Positions 24,063 to 32,526 of a stretch of DNA of 64,000 nucleotides are shown here, piece after piece. The position numbers were made by a program, and so were the translations under genes. Origin of the DNA: Microlunatus parietis (GTDB taxonomy: Bacteria; Actinomycetota; Actinomycetes; Propionibacteriales; Propionibacteriaceae); assembly GCF_013407955.1 (NCBI RefSeq), contig NZ_JACCBU010000001.1:4092001-4156000 (forward strand), given 5' to 3'. The stretch's first letter is position 1. Each line of letters opens with the position of its first letter. The notes beneath the pieces were generated by a model. The model was given only the letters and a program-made list of their open reading frames with translations, did no database searches and was not told the origin of the DNA.

Positions 24063-24586
24063 CGAAGGCTGCGCTGCAGCAGGACGGTGTCCCACCACCG
24101 CCCGTGCTTGAAGCCGACCGCCGTGAGTCGGCCGATCTCGCGGAAGCCGTGCCGTCGGTGCAGGGTGAGCGAGGCGGGGTCGCCGGTGTCGACGACGACC
24201 GCGATCAGCTCGCGGACGTCCGCGGTGGCGCAGGCCTTGATCAGCGCGGCCAGCAGGGCGCCACCGACGCCGAGTCCGGTGGCGGTCGGCGCGACGTAGA
24301 CCGAGTCCTCGACCGTCCGCCGGTACGCGGCACGCGGCTTCCACCGGGCACCGTGGGCATAGCCGGCCACCGTCCCGTTCAGTTCGGCGACCAGGAACGG
24401 GAGCCCAGCCGCCGCGGCGGTCCAGTAGCGCTGGGACCAGTCCCGCCGGTTCGGCGGCGTGAGCTCGAAGGTCGCCGCCGTTCGCTCCACGTAGTGCGCA
24501 TAGATCTCGGTCACGGCGTCGAGATCACTCGGAACCGCATCCCGGACGGACACCGAAGGTGCCGTGATTTCGCTATAGCGGAACAC
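24059..24586 (-). CDS. GNAT family N-acetyltransferase (phosphinothricin acetyltransferase-like)
   Basis: 175 residues of the PAT/MddA type: VRDAVPSDLDAVTEIYAHYV at the N-terminus, VAGYAHGARWKPRAAYR, the CoA-binding VYVAPTATGLGVGGALLAAL, and LHRRHGFREIGRLTAVGFKH at the C-terminus. Relatives acetylate phosphinothricin or methionine sulfone-like amino acids. The start GTG 24586 is 6 nt downstream of a TATAAT box on its strand and has no Shine-Dalgarno, implying a leaderless mRNA. The 3' end overlaps the convergent uppS by 4 bp. Confidence 0.88.
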   Translation of the reverse strand: MFRYSEITAPSVSVRDAVPSDLDAVTEIYAHYVERTAATFELTPPNRRDWSQRYWTAAAAGLPFLVAELNGTVAGYAHGARWKPRAAYRRTVEDSVYVAPTATGLGVGGALLAALIKACATADVRELIAVVVDTGDPASLTLHRRHGFREIGRLTAVGFKHGRWWDTVLLQRSLR

Positions 24587-24607
24587 GTGAATATTATAGC
24601 GGACATG
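24570..24607. promoter_or_regulatory. Shared bidirectional promoter of the GNAT and XRE-cupin genes
   Basis: GTG 24586 (minus) and ATG 24605 (plus) are separated by 18 bp. Minus strand: perfect TATAAT (24598-24593), then 6 nt, then GTG. Plus strand: TATTAT (24592-24597), then 7 nt, then ATG. The direct repeat TATAGCGGA occurs at both edges and may be the XRE operator. The geometry is nearly identical to the TetR/SDR spacer at 2007-2026. Confidence 0.55.
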
Positions 24608-25171
24608 GATCTTAGGGTGCTGGGCGAACGGCTCCGCGGGCTGCGCCTCGAGCGCGGCCTGACACTGCAGCAGCTGGCCGACCAGTGCGAGGTCAGCGTC
24701 AGCATGCTGTCCTCGGTCGAGCGCGGTGACAAGGCGGCGACGGTGGTGGTGCTGGACAAGATCGCGCAGGGCCTGGCCACCCCGATCGCGGAGCTGCTGG
24801 CCGGCCAGTCCGACGGCCGGGTGATCGTGCGCCGGGCCGCCGAGCAGGACGTCGCCGACGAGCCGGGCGGCTGGCGGCGCACCATTCTGACGCCGGTGGT
24901 GCCGGGGGTGAACTTCGAGTGGATCCGGTCCACCCTGCCGCCCGGCTGCGACGCCGGCACCTTTCCCGCTTACGCACCCGGGTCGCACGAGTACGTCGTC
25001 GTCGATACCGGCACCCTGACGCTGACCATCGGCGACGACCGGTACGAACTGAAGGCCGGTGACTCGGTCTACTTCGCGGCCGACGTGCCACACGGGTATG
25101 CCAATCGCACCGCCGCAGAGTGCAGCTATCACGTGGCCGCGTTGATCATGCGCAGCCGTCGTCCCGGCTGA
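24605..25171 (+). CDS. XRE family regulator with C-terminal cupin
   Basis: A 188-residue fusion: helix-turn-helix in residues 5-62 (LRGLRLERGLTLQQLADQCEVSVSMLSSVERGDKAA) and a small-molecule-binding cupin from about 105 (ECSYHVAALI preceded by GDDRYELKAGDSVYFAADVPHGYAN). This layout (PuuR/SutR-like) controls amino-acid or polyamine metabolism and often the neighbouring gene, so the divergent acetyltransferase is the likely target. ATG 24605 has no ribosome site and directly follows a -10-like box. Confidence 0.9.
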   Translation: MDLRVLGERLRGLRLERGLTLQQLADQCEVSVSMLSSVERGDKAATVVVLDKIAQGLATPIAELLAGQSDGRVIVRRAAEQDVADEPGGWRRTILTPVVPGVNFEWIRSTLPPGCDAGTFPAYAPGSHEYVVVDTGTLTLTIGDDRYELKAGDSVYFAADVPHGYANRTAAECSYHVAALIMRSRRPG

Positions 25172-25192
25172 GGTTTGCTCTCGTCGCGTTCC

Positions 25193-26245
25193 TCAGTCGG
25201 GGCGACGGGAGCGGGTGACCAGATAGCCCTGGTCCTGAGTGATCAACTCGGTCCGGCCGATCATGGCGCGCAGCGTGGAACGGTAGGGCAGGTGGGTGTT
25301 GTAGACCAGCCAGAGTTCGCCGCCGGGGCGGAGCACGCGGGCCGCGTCCGTGATCATGGTCAGCGCGGTGGAGCTGTCCTTCGCCGTACCGCGGTGGAAC
25401 GGCGGATTGCAGACGATCAGGTCGACCGCATGATCACCAACCTCGGTCAGCCCGTCACTTCGGCGTACGTCGATCCGCTCGGCGAGGCCGTTGGCCGCCG
25501 CGGTCGCCTGCGCCGACCGAACAGCAGCGAGGGAGCTGTCGATCCCGATCACCGTTGCGTCCGGAAGGTCCCGGGCCAGCGTGCAGGCGATCAGACCGGT
25601 GCCGCAGCCGAGGTCGATCGCGGTCGCCGCGGTCGGAAACCGGTCGGCCTGCGCCAGCAGCAGCCGGGTGCCCGGGTCGAGGGCGGCGCCGGCGAAGACG
25701 CCGCCGTACGCGACCACCTCCAGCCCGGCCACGGCCGCCCGGCGCGGCTCGGGCTCCGGACCGTCCGGCCGCGGCGCCGCGGCGACCAGGGCGCGCGCCT
25801 TGCCGAGGCCGAGCGAACCGCGCACCTCGCCGAAGTGCCGCTCCAGGGTCGTGTTCATCGAGCGGGTCAGGTGCTTCACCCGGCCGCTGGCGAGCAGGAC
25901 GACCTCCGCAGCGGCGTGCCGGGCCACGGTGGCGGCGAGGTCGTCGAGGGCGTCCAGGCTCTTCGGCAGCCGGGCCAGGCAGAGCTGCGCTCCGCGGGCG
26001 GCTTGGTCAAGATCACGATCAACCTCGATCCGGAGGCCGGCCTGCTCGGCCTGCGCGCGGCCGTCTCGTTCGTCGGCCAGATCGTCGCAGCAGAGCGCGA
26101 GTTCGGCGTCCGGCCACCGCTCGGCCGCGGCCAGCAGCAGTGAACCGTCGTGATCATCGAGCACCGCCACTCGGCGCGGCGCCGGGAGGTCCAGCCGGTC
26201 GACCTCGGCCATGATCACCCGGCTCACCTGATCGCCCATGATCAT
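25193..26245 (-). CDS. RsmC/RlmG-like class I methyltransferase
   Basis: About 350 residues in two parts: a degenerate N-terminal Rossmann half and a catalytic C-terminal half with motif I AIDLGCGTGLIACTLA and motif IV NPPFHRG. NPPF is the signature of exocyclic-amine methyltransferases such as the 16S/23S rRNA guanine-N2 enzymes RsmC and RlmG, and the duplicated layout fits them. ATG 26245 overlaps the adenosine deaminase stop by 4 nt; later in-frame ATGs (26239, 26212) are possible starts. Confidence 0.82.
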   Translation of the reverse strand: MIMGDQVSRVIMAEVDRLDLPAPRRVAVLDDHDGSLLLAAAERWPDAELALCCDDLADERDGRAQAEQAGLRIEVDRDLDQAARGAQLCLARLPKSLDALDDLAATVARHAAAEVVLLASGRVKHLTRSMNTTLERHFGEVRGSLGLGKARALVAAAPRPDGPEPEPRRAAVAGLEVVAYGGVFAGAALDPGTRLLLAQADRFPTAATAIDLGCGTGLIACTLARDLPDATVIGIDSSLAAVRSAQATAAANGLAERIDVRRSDGLTEVGDHAVDLIVCNPPFHRGTAKDSSTALTMITDAARVLRPGGELWLVYNTHLPYRSTLRAMIGRTELITQDQGYLVTRSRRPD

Positions 26246-27279
26246 CGGGGTACGGCCAGTTGATCATCGGTCTCGGCGAGATGATCATCGATCTCGGTCA
26301 GCAGCGCGGCCTGCCCGGCCGGGTCAAGATAGCTGCACCGGACGGCGGTCCGGGCCAGCTCGGCCAGGCCCTGCCGGTCCAGTCCGAGCAGGTCGGCGGC
26401 GATGCCGTACTCGGTGTTCAGGGTGGTGCCGAACATCGGCGGGTCGTCGCTGTTGATCGTCACCACCAATCCGCGCTCCACCATCCGTACCACCGGGTGG
26501 ACATCGGTCCCGGCCACCGCACCTGTCGCGTAGTTGGAGGTCGGGCAGACCTCGAGCGGGATCCGGTGCTCGGCCAGATGATCAAGCAGCCGTTCGTCGC
26601 GGACACAGGAGGTGCCGTGCCCGATCCGCTCCGCCTTGAGTTCGAGCAGCGCGTCCCAGATCGTCTCCGGGCCGGTCACCTCGCCGGCGTGCGGCAGCGA
26701 GTGCAGGCCGGCCGCCCGGGCCCGGTCGAAGTACGGCTTGAACTGGGGCCGCGGCACGCCCACCTCCGGGCCGCCGAGGCCGAATCCGATCAAGGACGAC
26801 GGCCCGTGCTCCAGGGCCAGGGCCAGGGTCGACTCGGCCGCCGCCAGGCCGCGCTCGCCCGGGATGTCGAAGATCCACTGCAGCCGGATTCCATGATCAC
26901 GTTCGGCGCCGACCCGGGCGTCCTCGATCGCCTCGACGAACGCCTGGCCCGGAATCCCGCGGATCATCGAGGAGTCCGGGGTCACGGTCAGTTCGGCGTA
27001 CCGGACCTGCTGGGCGGCGAGATCCGCGGCCACCTCGTAGGTCAGCATCCGGACGTCCTCGGCGGTCTTGATCAGGTCGACGACGGACAGGTAGACCTCG
27101 ATGAAGTGGCCGAAATCGGTGAAGGTGAAGTAGTCGACCAGCTCCGCCGGGTCGACCGGCACCACGCCCGGATGCCGGGCAGCGAGCTCGGCGACGATCC
27201 GCGGCGACGCCGAACCGACGTGATGGACGTGCAGCTCGGCCTTCGGCAGGCCGGCGATGAAGCTGGTCAGATCGGACAT
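26242..27279 (-). CDS. add: Adenosine deaminase
   Basis: A 345-residue zinc hydrolase converting adenosine (and deoxyadenosine) to inosine in purine salvage. Metal ligands and catalytic residues are visible: ELHVHHVGS (His17, His19), SLPHAGE, RIGHGTS and INSDDPPMFGT. The HHVGS variant is common in actinobacterial enzymes annotated as adenosine deaminase. It is the first gene of a short operon with the methyltransferase (4-nt overlap), and follows the NTF2-like gene by 7 bp. Confidence 0.92.
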   Translation of the reverse strand: MSDLTSFIAGLPKAELHVHHVGSASPRIVAELAARHPGVVPVDPAELVDYFTFTDFGHFIEVYLSVVDLIKTAEDVRMLTYEVAADLAAQQVRYAELTVTPDSSMIRGIPGQAFVEAIEDARVGAERDHGIRLQWIFDIPGERGLAAAESTLALALEHGPSSLIGFGLGGPEVGVPRPQFKPYFDRARAAGLHSLPHAGEVTGPETIWDALLELKAERIGHGTSCVRDERLLDHLAEHRIPLEVCPTSNYATGAVAGTDVHPVVRMVERGLVVTINSDDPPMFGTTLNTEYGIAADLLGLDRQGLAELARTAVRCSYLDPAGQAALLTEIDDHLAETDDQLAVPR

Positions 27280-27286
27280 GTCCCCA

Positions 27287-27649
27287 TCATTCCTCTCGGT
27301 ACGCCGACCACCGCTCGGCCAGCCGGCCGGCCGGATCGATCTTGATCAACAACAACCCGTCCTGCTGCAGCGGAGCTCCGGTGTCCGTTCGTCGGCCGCG
27401 CCACCTGGCCCGGACCGCCACCGAGTCGCCGCCGGCGACCAGCTCGACCAGCTCGAACTCGAGCGGATCGTGCTCGCGCAGGAAGGTCTCCAGGAAGGCC
27501 CTGGTGGCTGCCGGCCCCGCGGGCGTCCCGGCCGGAGCATCATGATCAACATAGTTCTCCGCGAGCAGGTCCTGGCAGGCGGTCAGGTCCCGCCGGCCGA
27601 AGATCCGGTCGAAGTACTCCCGGACTGCGGATTCCGCGGCGTGGACCAT
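27287..27649 (-). CDS. SnoaL/NTF2-like domain protein
   Basis: A 120-residue cone-shaped NTF2-like fold: VREYFDRIFGRRDLTACQDLLAENYVDHDAP, FLREHDPLEFELVELVAGGDSVAVRARWRG and WSAYREE at the end. Family members are polyketide cyclases, isomerases or simple ligand binders; no catalytic set stands out here. I use ATG 27649; the longer frame to 27697 would run over the iron box. It precedes the adenosine deaminase gene on the same strand. Confidence 0.78.
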   Translation of the reverse strand: MVHAAESAVREYFDRIFGRRDLTACQDLLAENYVDHDAPAGTPAGPAATRAFLETFLREHDPLEFELVELVAGGDSVAVRARWRGRRTDTGAPLQQDGLLLIKIDPAGRLAERWSAYREE

Positions 27650-27672
27650 GCCCTGACGGTAGCCGTTCCCGG

Positions 27673-27691
27673 TCAGGTAAGGTCGACCTAA
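27673..27691. promoter_or_regulatory. DtxR/IdeR-type iron box
   Basis: Read on the minus strand this is TTAGGTCGACCTTACCTGA, matching the IdeR/DtxR consensus (TTAGGTTAGCCTTACCTAA type) at most positions. It sits 24 bp upstream of the TTG start of the siderophore-interacting protein gene, where iron-loaded repressor would block transcription. It may also affect the divergent NTF2-like gene. Confidence 0.6.
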
Positions 27692-27714
27692 CCACATCTC
27701 TTGGGGGAGGACCC

Positions 27715-28587
27715 TTGAATCAGCAGCAGGCGCCGAGCCAGGAGAAGCAGCGGCGCAAGCGGGTTGCCAGGACCGCCGAGGTCGTGCGGACCGAGTGGCT
27801 GGCGCCCTCGATGGTGCGGGTGATCTTCACCGGCGACGACCTGCGCCAGCTTCCCGAGCTGACGTTCACCGACCACTACGTGAAGCTGATCTTCCCGCCG
27901 GAGGGCGCCGGCTACCGGTGGCCGTTCGACCCGGACGAGCTGCGCGAGACCGAGCCGGCGGAGCGGTGGCCGGTGACGAGGACGTACACGATCCGGTCCT
28001 ACGACCCGGAGAGCAACGAACTGGCGATCGACTTCGTCGTGCACGGCGACTCCGGCCTGGCCGGTCCGTGGGCGGCGCGCGCGCAACCGGGCGACCAGCT
28101 CGGCTTCTACGGCCCGGGCGGCGCCTACGCCCCGGATCCCGAGGCGGACGCCCACCTGCTGGTCGGCGACGAGGCGGCGATCCCGGCGATTGCGGCCGCG
28201 CTGGAACGGCTCGATCCGCAGGCGAAGGCGTACGTCTTCCTCGAGGTGGCCAACGCCGACGAGGAACTCCCGCTGCGGCGGACCGACAACACCACCATCA
28301 CCTGGGTGCACCGCGACGACACCGGCACCGACTACGGCGTCGCGCTCGCCCAGGCGGTCCGCACGACCGGGCTGCCCCAGGGCCGGGTCCAGGCGTTCGT
28401 CCACGGCAACGCCTACCTGGTCCGCGATCTGCGCAGGTTCCTGTTCGTCGAGGCCAAGCTGGACCGCTCGCTGGCCTCCATCTCGGGCTACTGGCGGACC
28501 GACTACACCGAGGACAAGTGGCAGTCGACGAAGGGTCAGTTCGTCGCCGAGATGGAGGCTTCCGAACGGGAGGCCCTGGTCGGCTGA
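27715..28587 (+). CDS. Siderophore-interacting protein (FAD-dependent ferric reductase family)
   Basis: 290 residues of the ViuB/YqjH family, which reduces ferric-siderophore to release iron in the cytoplasm. The FAD-binding motif appears as RTYTIRSYDPESNELAIDFVVHG (R-x-Y-[TS]), followed by GPWAARAQPGDQLGFYGPGG and the C-terminal signature SGYWRTDYTEDKW. The start is TTG 27715 behind a strong GGGGGAGGA ribosome site. The iron box just upstream supports iron-repressed expression. Confidence 0.92.
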   Translation: MNQQQAPSQEKQRRKRVARTAEVVRTEWLAPSMVRVIFTGDDLRQLPELTFTDHYVKLIFPPEGAGYRWPFDPDELRETEPAERWPVTRTYTIRSYDPESNELAIDFVVHGDSGLAGPWAARAQPGDQLGFYGPGGAYAPDPEADAHLLVGDEAAIPAIAAALERLDPQAKAYVFLEVANADEELPLRRTDNTTITWVHRDDTGTDYGVALAQAVRTTGLPQGRVQAFVHGNAYLVRDLRRFLFVEAKLDRSLASISGYWRTDYTEDKWQSTKGQFVAEMEASEREALVG

Positions 28588-28790
28588 CGGTTCCGTTCCG
28601 TCGCCCGGGCCGCCCGCTCGCCCGTCGCGGGCTTTCCATCGTCACCCATCGCATGGACAATAGGCACGATCATGCCCGGTCGGAGCCGGTGGCGGGGGCT
28701 TCGAAGGTTGGGCGGCGTCGGGGGATCCGGTGTGGCGCGTTGGCTGAGGCGCAGGCCTGCCGGTGAACGGGGCAAACGATGGGAGTGTGC

Positions 28791-30083
28791 GTGACGAACA
28801 CAGCCGAGTCCGTTCGAGGCAGCGGGGAAGTGAGCCGCTGGCGGGCGGCCTATACCCCCGGCGAGTGGGTGGTCCTGTCCGGGCCGACGTCGCTGGTGGT
28901 GCTGGAGCCGTCGTCGATGGGGCACAGTTCGCTGATCAACACGCTGTGGGCCGAGGTGATGGGGTCCTCGTCGTTGCCCGAGGTCGCCGAACGGCTGGCC
29001 CACTACCGGATCGACGAGATGGCGAGTTTCGCGGCGTTCTTCTGGTCGCCGGACGGGATGCGTTCCCTGATCCGCGGCGGGATCACCGTGATGAATCTGG
29101 CCGACGGCAAGATCGTCGCCGACGGCGAGGGGATGCAGACCTGGCGGGAGGTCGGGCTGGAGTCGGTCGAGCAGGTCCGGGTCGACCTGGCCAGCAACGG
29201 CAACCAGACGCTGCTCGAGTTGCCGCTGGTGGTCGGTGTGGTGACCGCCTCGTCGATCACGCTGGAGGCCGGCGTGGACGCGCGGGTCGTCTCGCCGCAG
29301 GCCGGCGGACCGGTGTCGGCCGCGCAACTGGAGACCGAGAACGCCGACACCGAACTGATGTCGGCCGACGCCGACTACTCGTACGACCCGAACGCGGGCC
29401 AGTACGGCCAGGCTGCCGCCCCCTACGCCGTCGAAGAGCACGGTTTCGACGACCAGTACGACGACCAGCAGGGCTGGGCCGAGGAGGACGTCGAGCCGAC
29501 CCAGCGGGTCCGCGAGGAGTATCAGGAGCCGTACGTCTCGGCCGCCGACGCCGCGGGCATCTACGCCGAGGAGCCGCGCGGACGCCGGGCGGCACCGGAC
29601 GCGGAGCTGATGGCGGGCGAGTCGCTCATCATGGCCGTCCTCTGCGTACGGCAGCACAGCAACCCTCCGGAGAGCATCAGCTGCCGGGTCTGCGGGGACC
29701 AGATCCCGCCGCAGAACCCGCGGCTGGTCACCCGGCCGTCGCTGGCCATGCTGCACGGCCCGGACGGGGTCACCGCCGAGCTGGACGGGGCGGTCGTGAT
29801 CGGCCGGGCCCCGAACGCGGACCGGAGCACGGCGGAGAACCCGAGCCTGATGACGGTACTCAGCCCGGGCCACGACATCAGCCGTACCCACGCGCAGGTG
29901 GAGGCCGAGGGCTGGGAGATCGTGGTCACCGACCTGCACTCGACGAACGGCACCGCGGTGGTCCTCGGCGGGCCCGACATCGTCCGCCGCCGGCTCGCGC
30001 CGGGCGAGTCGATGGTGGTGCCGCTGGGCAGCATCCTCGAGCTCGGCGACGGCGTCAGCATCGCCGTCGACCCGGCCCCCTGA
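28791..30083 (+). CDS. FHA domain protein with zinc-ribbon-like motif
   Basis: About 430 residues. Residues 1-160 form a conserved-looking alpha/beta domain (WRAAYTPGEWVVLSGPTSLVVL, then LWAEVM and ITVMNLADG) of unknown role. An acidic, Tyr/Gln-rich linker follows, then a possible zinc ribbon (LCVRQHSNPPESISCRVCG) and a C-terminal FHA domain with GRAP, SRTHAQVEAEGW and LHSTNGTAV, which binds phosphothreonine. Start GTG 28791 lies 5 nt after GGGAG; ATG 28779 is an alternative. With the next FHA gene it suggests a Ser/Thr-kinase signalling partner encoded elsewhere. Confidence 0.82.
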   Translation: MTNTAESVRGSGEVSRWRAAYTPGEWVVLSGPTSLVVLEPSSMGHSSLINTLWAEVMGSSSLPEVAERLAHYRIDEMASFAAFFWSPDGMRSLIRGGITVMNLADGKIVADGEGMQTWREVGLESVEQVRVDLASNGNQTLLELPLVVGVVTASSITLEAGVDARVVSPQAGGPVSAAQLETENADTELMSADADYSYDPNAGQYGQAAAPYAVEEHGFDDQYDDQQGWAEEDVEPTQRVREEYQEPYVSAADAAGIYAEEPRGRRAAPDAELMAGESLIMAVLCVRQHSNPPESISCRVCGDQIPPQNPRLVTRPSLAMLHGPDGVTAELDGAVVIGRAPNADRSTAENPSLMTVLSPGHDISRTHAQVEAEGWEIVVTDLHSTNGTAVVLGGPDIVRRRLAPGESMVVPLGSILELGDGVSIAVDPAP

Positions 30084-30247
30084 GTCTGAATTTCGGATAC
30101 CGGATGCCAAGTTACATTTCCCTAGGGCTGATAATCGGCACAGGTTGACGGCAGAGCCAATAGGTTGTGGCCTGAACCGTAGAAGGTTGTCGTGACGCAT
30201 AAGTTGTCGTTACGGGGGATCGATCGCCGTCCGGATAGGAGCCACAG

Positions 30248-31693
30248 ATGGAATCGCCGCAGCCAGGACCGGCGCCCGGCACGGGCCTGCCGCCGGGTGT
30301 GCAGCCGGGTGATGTCGGGAAGCGGATCGCGGCCTACCTGATCGAGTGGGCCGCGCCGGCCATCGTGGTGTGGCTGCTGTCCCTGATCGGGGTGCTCGCC
30401 CAGAGCGCCGTGCTCTCCCTGGTTCTCGGCGTCGTATCGTTCATCGCCCTGATCGGCTGGGTCGTCTTTGTCTGGTGGAGCTACGTGAGCCAGGCCGCCG
30501 GGCCCGGGATGAAGCTGATGGGGCTGCAGTTGGTCGGGTACTCCGACGGTCGGCCGCTCAGCTGGGGCCGGGTCATCCTGCGCTGGCTGCTGCTCGGCGT
30601 GATCGCCGGCACCGGCATCGGCGCAATCCTGCTGCTCGTCTTCATGCTGCAGAACCCGCGCCGGCAGACCTGGCCGGACCAGATCGCCGACGCCGTCGTG
30701 ATCCAGGCGCGCGCGCTGGCGCCGAAGCAGCTGCCGCAGGACCACCAGCAACCGCAGTACGCCCCCGGCCCGGCCGGCCCCGGCGACCGCGGCCTGTTCC
30801 CGCAGCAGGAGCACGGCGTGCAGACGCCGGTCCGGTACGGCCAGACGGACCGCTACGGCCGCGATCAGTACGGCGCGTCGGCCGCCGATCACGGGCCGCA
30901 GTCGCAGCCGAGTCCGTACCCGCAGCAGGGGCAGGACCAGTACCAGCAGGACCAGTACGGCCAGCAGCAGGGCCAGTACGCGCAGCCGGACCAGTATCAG
31001 CAAGATCAATACGGGCAGGACCAGTACCAGCAAGATCAATACGGCCAGCCGACCCAGTACCCGCAGCAGGACGCCTACCAGCAGGACCAGTACGGGCAGG
31101 ACCCGTACGGCCAGCAGCAAGATCAGTACGGTCAGCAAGATCAGTACGGTCAAGATCAATACGGTCAGCGGCAGGACGCGTACCAGCAGGGCTACGGCGA
31201 CCAGTACCAAGATCAATACGGCCAGGACCAGGGCTACGGCTCGGGCCCGGTCGCAGCCCCGATCCCCGGTGCCACCCAGTTCCCGGCCGCCGCGCCGCCG
31301 CCGGTGTCCGGCAGCAGCGCCGGATCGGCCGACTACCGGGAGGCCGACCCGCGGCCGCTGGACCAGGGCTGGCGGGCGTCGCTGGACGACGGCCGGGAGA
31401 TCGCGGTGACCGGTCTGGTGCTGCTGGGTCGCAACCCGCAGGCTCGGCCCAACGAGGACGACGCCCAGTTGATCAAGATCTCGGACGAGACCCGTACCGT
31501 CTCCAAGACCCACCTGGCGCTGGGCGTGGACGCCGGCGGGATGTACGTCATGGATCGCGGCTCGACCAACGGCTCCACGGCCACCGACGCGGAGGGGCAG
31601 ACCAGGCCCTGCGCGCCGGGTGACGTGGTGCAGGTCGACGTCGGCACGATCGTGTCGTTCGGCGACCACTGGCTCGAGGTCAAGCGCCCCTGA
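30248..31693 (+). CDS. RDD membrane domain - Q/D/Y repeat - FHA domain protein
   Basis: 481 residues. An RDD domain with three membrane helices occupies about 15-145 (VGKRIAAYLIEWAAPAIVVW; WWSYVSQAAGPGMKLMGLQLVGY). A long hydrophilic linker, about 175-335, is built of QDQYGQ/QYQQDQYG repeats. The C-terminal FHA domain (LLGRNPQ, SKTHLALGVD, DRGSTNGST) reads phosphothreonine in the cytoplasm. It starts behind AGGAG. Proteins of this layout sit at the actinobacterial membrane and are thought to dock kinase substrates. In the repeat, Asp codons switch between GAT and GAC with the neighbouring Gln codons (see findings). Confidence 0.88.
   Translation: MESPQPGPAPGTGLPPGVQPGDVGKRIAAYLIEWAAPAIVVWLLSLIGVLAQSAVLSLVLGVVSFIALIGWVVFVWWSYVSQAAGPGMKLMGLQLVGYSDGRPLSWGRVILRWLLLGVIAGTGIGAILLLVFMLQNPRRQTWPDQIADAVVIQARALAPKQLPQDHQQPQYAPGPAGPGDRGLFPQQEHGVQTPVRYGQTDRYGRDQYGASAADHGPQSQPSPYPQQGQDQYQQDQYGQQQGQYAQPDQYQQDQYGQDQYQQDQYGQPTQYPQQDAYQQDQYGQDPYGQQQDQYGQQDQYGQDQYGQRQDAYQQGYGDQYQDQYGQDQGYGSGPVAAPIPGATQFPAAAPPPVSGSSAGSADYREADPRPLDQGWRASLDDGREIAVTGLVLLGRNPQARPNEDDAQLIKISDETRTVSKTHLALGVDAGGMYVMDRGSTNGSTATDAEGQTRPCAPGDVVQVDVGTIVSFGDHWLEVKRP
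30934..31230 (+). repeat. Coding repeat for Q/D/Y linker with CAAGATCAA units
   Basis: Degenerate 9-24 bp units encode Gln-Asp-Gln-Tyr-Gly. CAAGATCAA occurs at 31001, 31031, 31151 and 31208, and CAAGATCAG at 31118 and 31136, scattered among CAGGACCAG versions that use the codons normal for this genome. Confidence 0.8.
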
Positions 31694-31730
31694 CCGGGCT
31701 CCGGCGGCCCGTCGTCGATAGGGTCTGCCT

Positions 31731-32309
31731 ATGTTGCTTTCGGACCGCGACATCAGCGCGGAGATCGAAGCGGGCAGGATCGTGCTCGAGCCGTACGAGG
31801 CCGGGCTGATTCAGCCGTCCAGCATCGATGTCCGGCTGGACCGGCACTTCCGGGTCTTCGAGAACCACCGCTACCCGCACATCGATCCCGCGGAGGAGCA
31901 GTCGGAGCTGACCCGGCCGGTCGAGGTGACCGATGCGGATCCGTTCATCCTGCATCCGGGCGAGTTCGCCCTGGGCTCGCTCTACGAGTCGGTCTCGCTG
32001 CCGGACGATGTCGCGGCGCGGGTCGAGGGCAAGTCGTCGCTGGGCCGGCTCGGCCTGCTGACCCATGCGACCGCCGGCTTCATCGATCCCGGCTTCTCCG
32101 GCCACGTGACGCTGGAGTTGTCCAACGTCGCGACGCTGCCGATCAAGCTCTGGCCCGGGATGAAGATCGGCCAGCTCTGCTTCTTCCGGCTCAGCTCGCC
32201 GGCCGAGCACGCGTACGGTTCGGAGCGGTACGGCTCGCACTACCAGGGCCAGCGCGGCCCCACCCCGAGCCGATCGCACCTGAACTTCCACCGCACCGAC
32301 ATCCCCTGA
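31731..32309 (+). CDS. dcd: dCTP deaminase (probably bifunctional dCTP deaminase/dUTPase)
   Basis: A 192-residue homotrimeric enzyme of the dUTPase fold making dUMP or dUTP from dCTP for thymidylate synthesis. It has IQPSSIDVRLD, the nucleotide-binding VEGKSSLGRLGLLTH, the catalytic glutamate in AGFIDPGFSGHVTLELSN, and the C-terminal YQGQRGPTPSRSH flap. GKSS in place of the enterobacterial RSS is typical of actinobacterial enzymes, which in M. tuberculosis are bifunctional. Monocistronic, 37 bp after the FHA gene. Confidence 0.95.
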   Translation: MLLSDRDISAEIEAGRIVLEPYEAGLIQPSSIDVRLDRHFRVFENHRYPHIDPAEEQSELTRPVEVTDADPFILHPGEFALGSLYESVSLPDDVAARVEGKSSLGRLGLLTHATAGFIDPGFSGHVTLELSNVATLPIKLWPGMKIGQLCFFRLSSPAEHAYGSERYGSHYQGQRGPTPSRSHLNFHRTDIP

Positions 32310-32526
32310 CCCACCTCCGTCCACCTGACCACTGGTCACGGCGCAGTCCGTCGTTGCGCCGACTGGACCCAAGGGGCAGCGCTGAGCCAAGAATCGCTGC
32401 CCTTTCCGTCCGCTCGACGCCCCCACTCAACGCCTGAGATTCCGGCGCGGCAGCGGGGGGTGGCGGGGCGGGCTGGGGCAGACTCGGAGCCGACATCCTT
32501 CCCGATGTCGACCGAGGAGGACTGCC

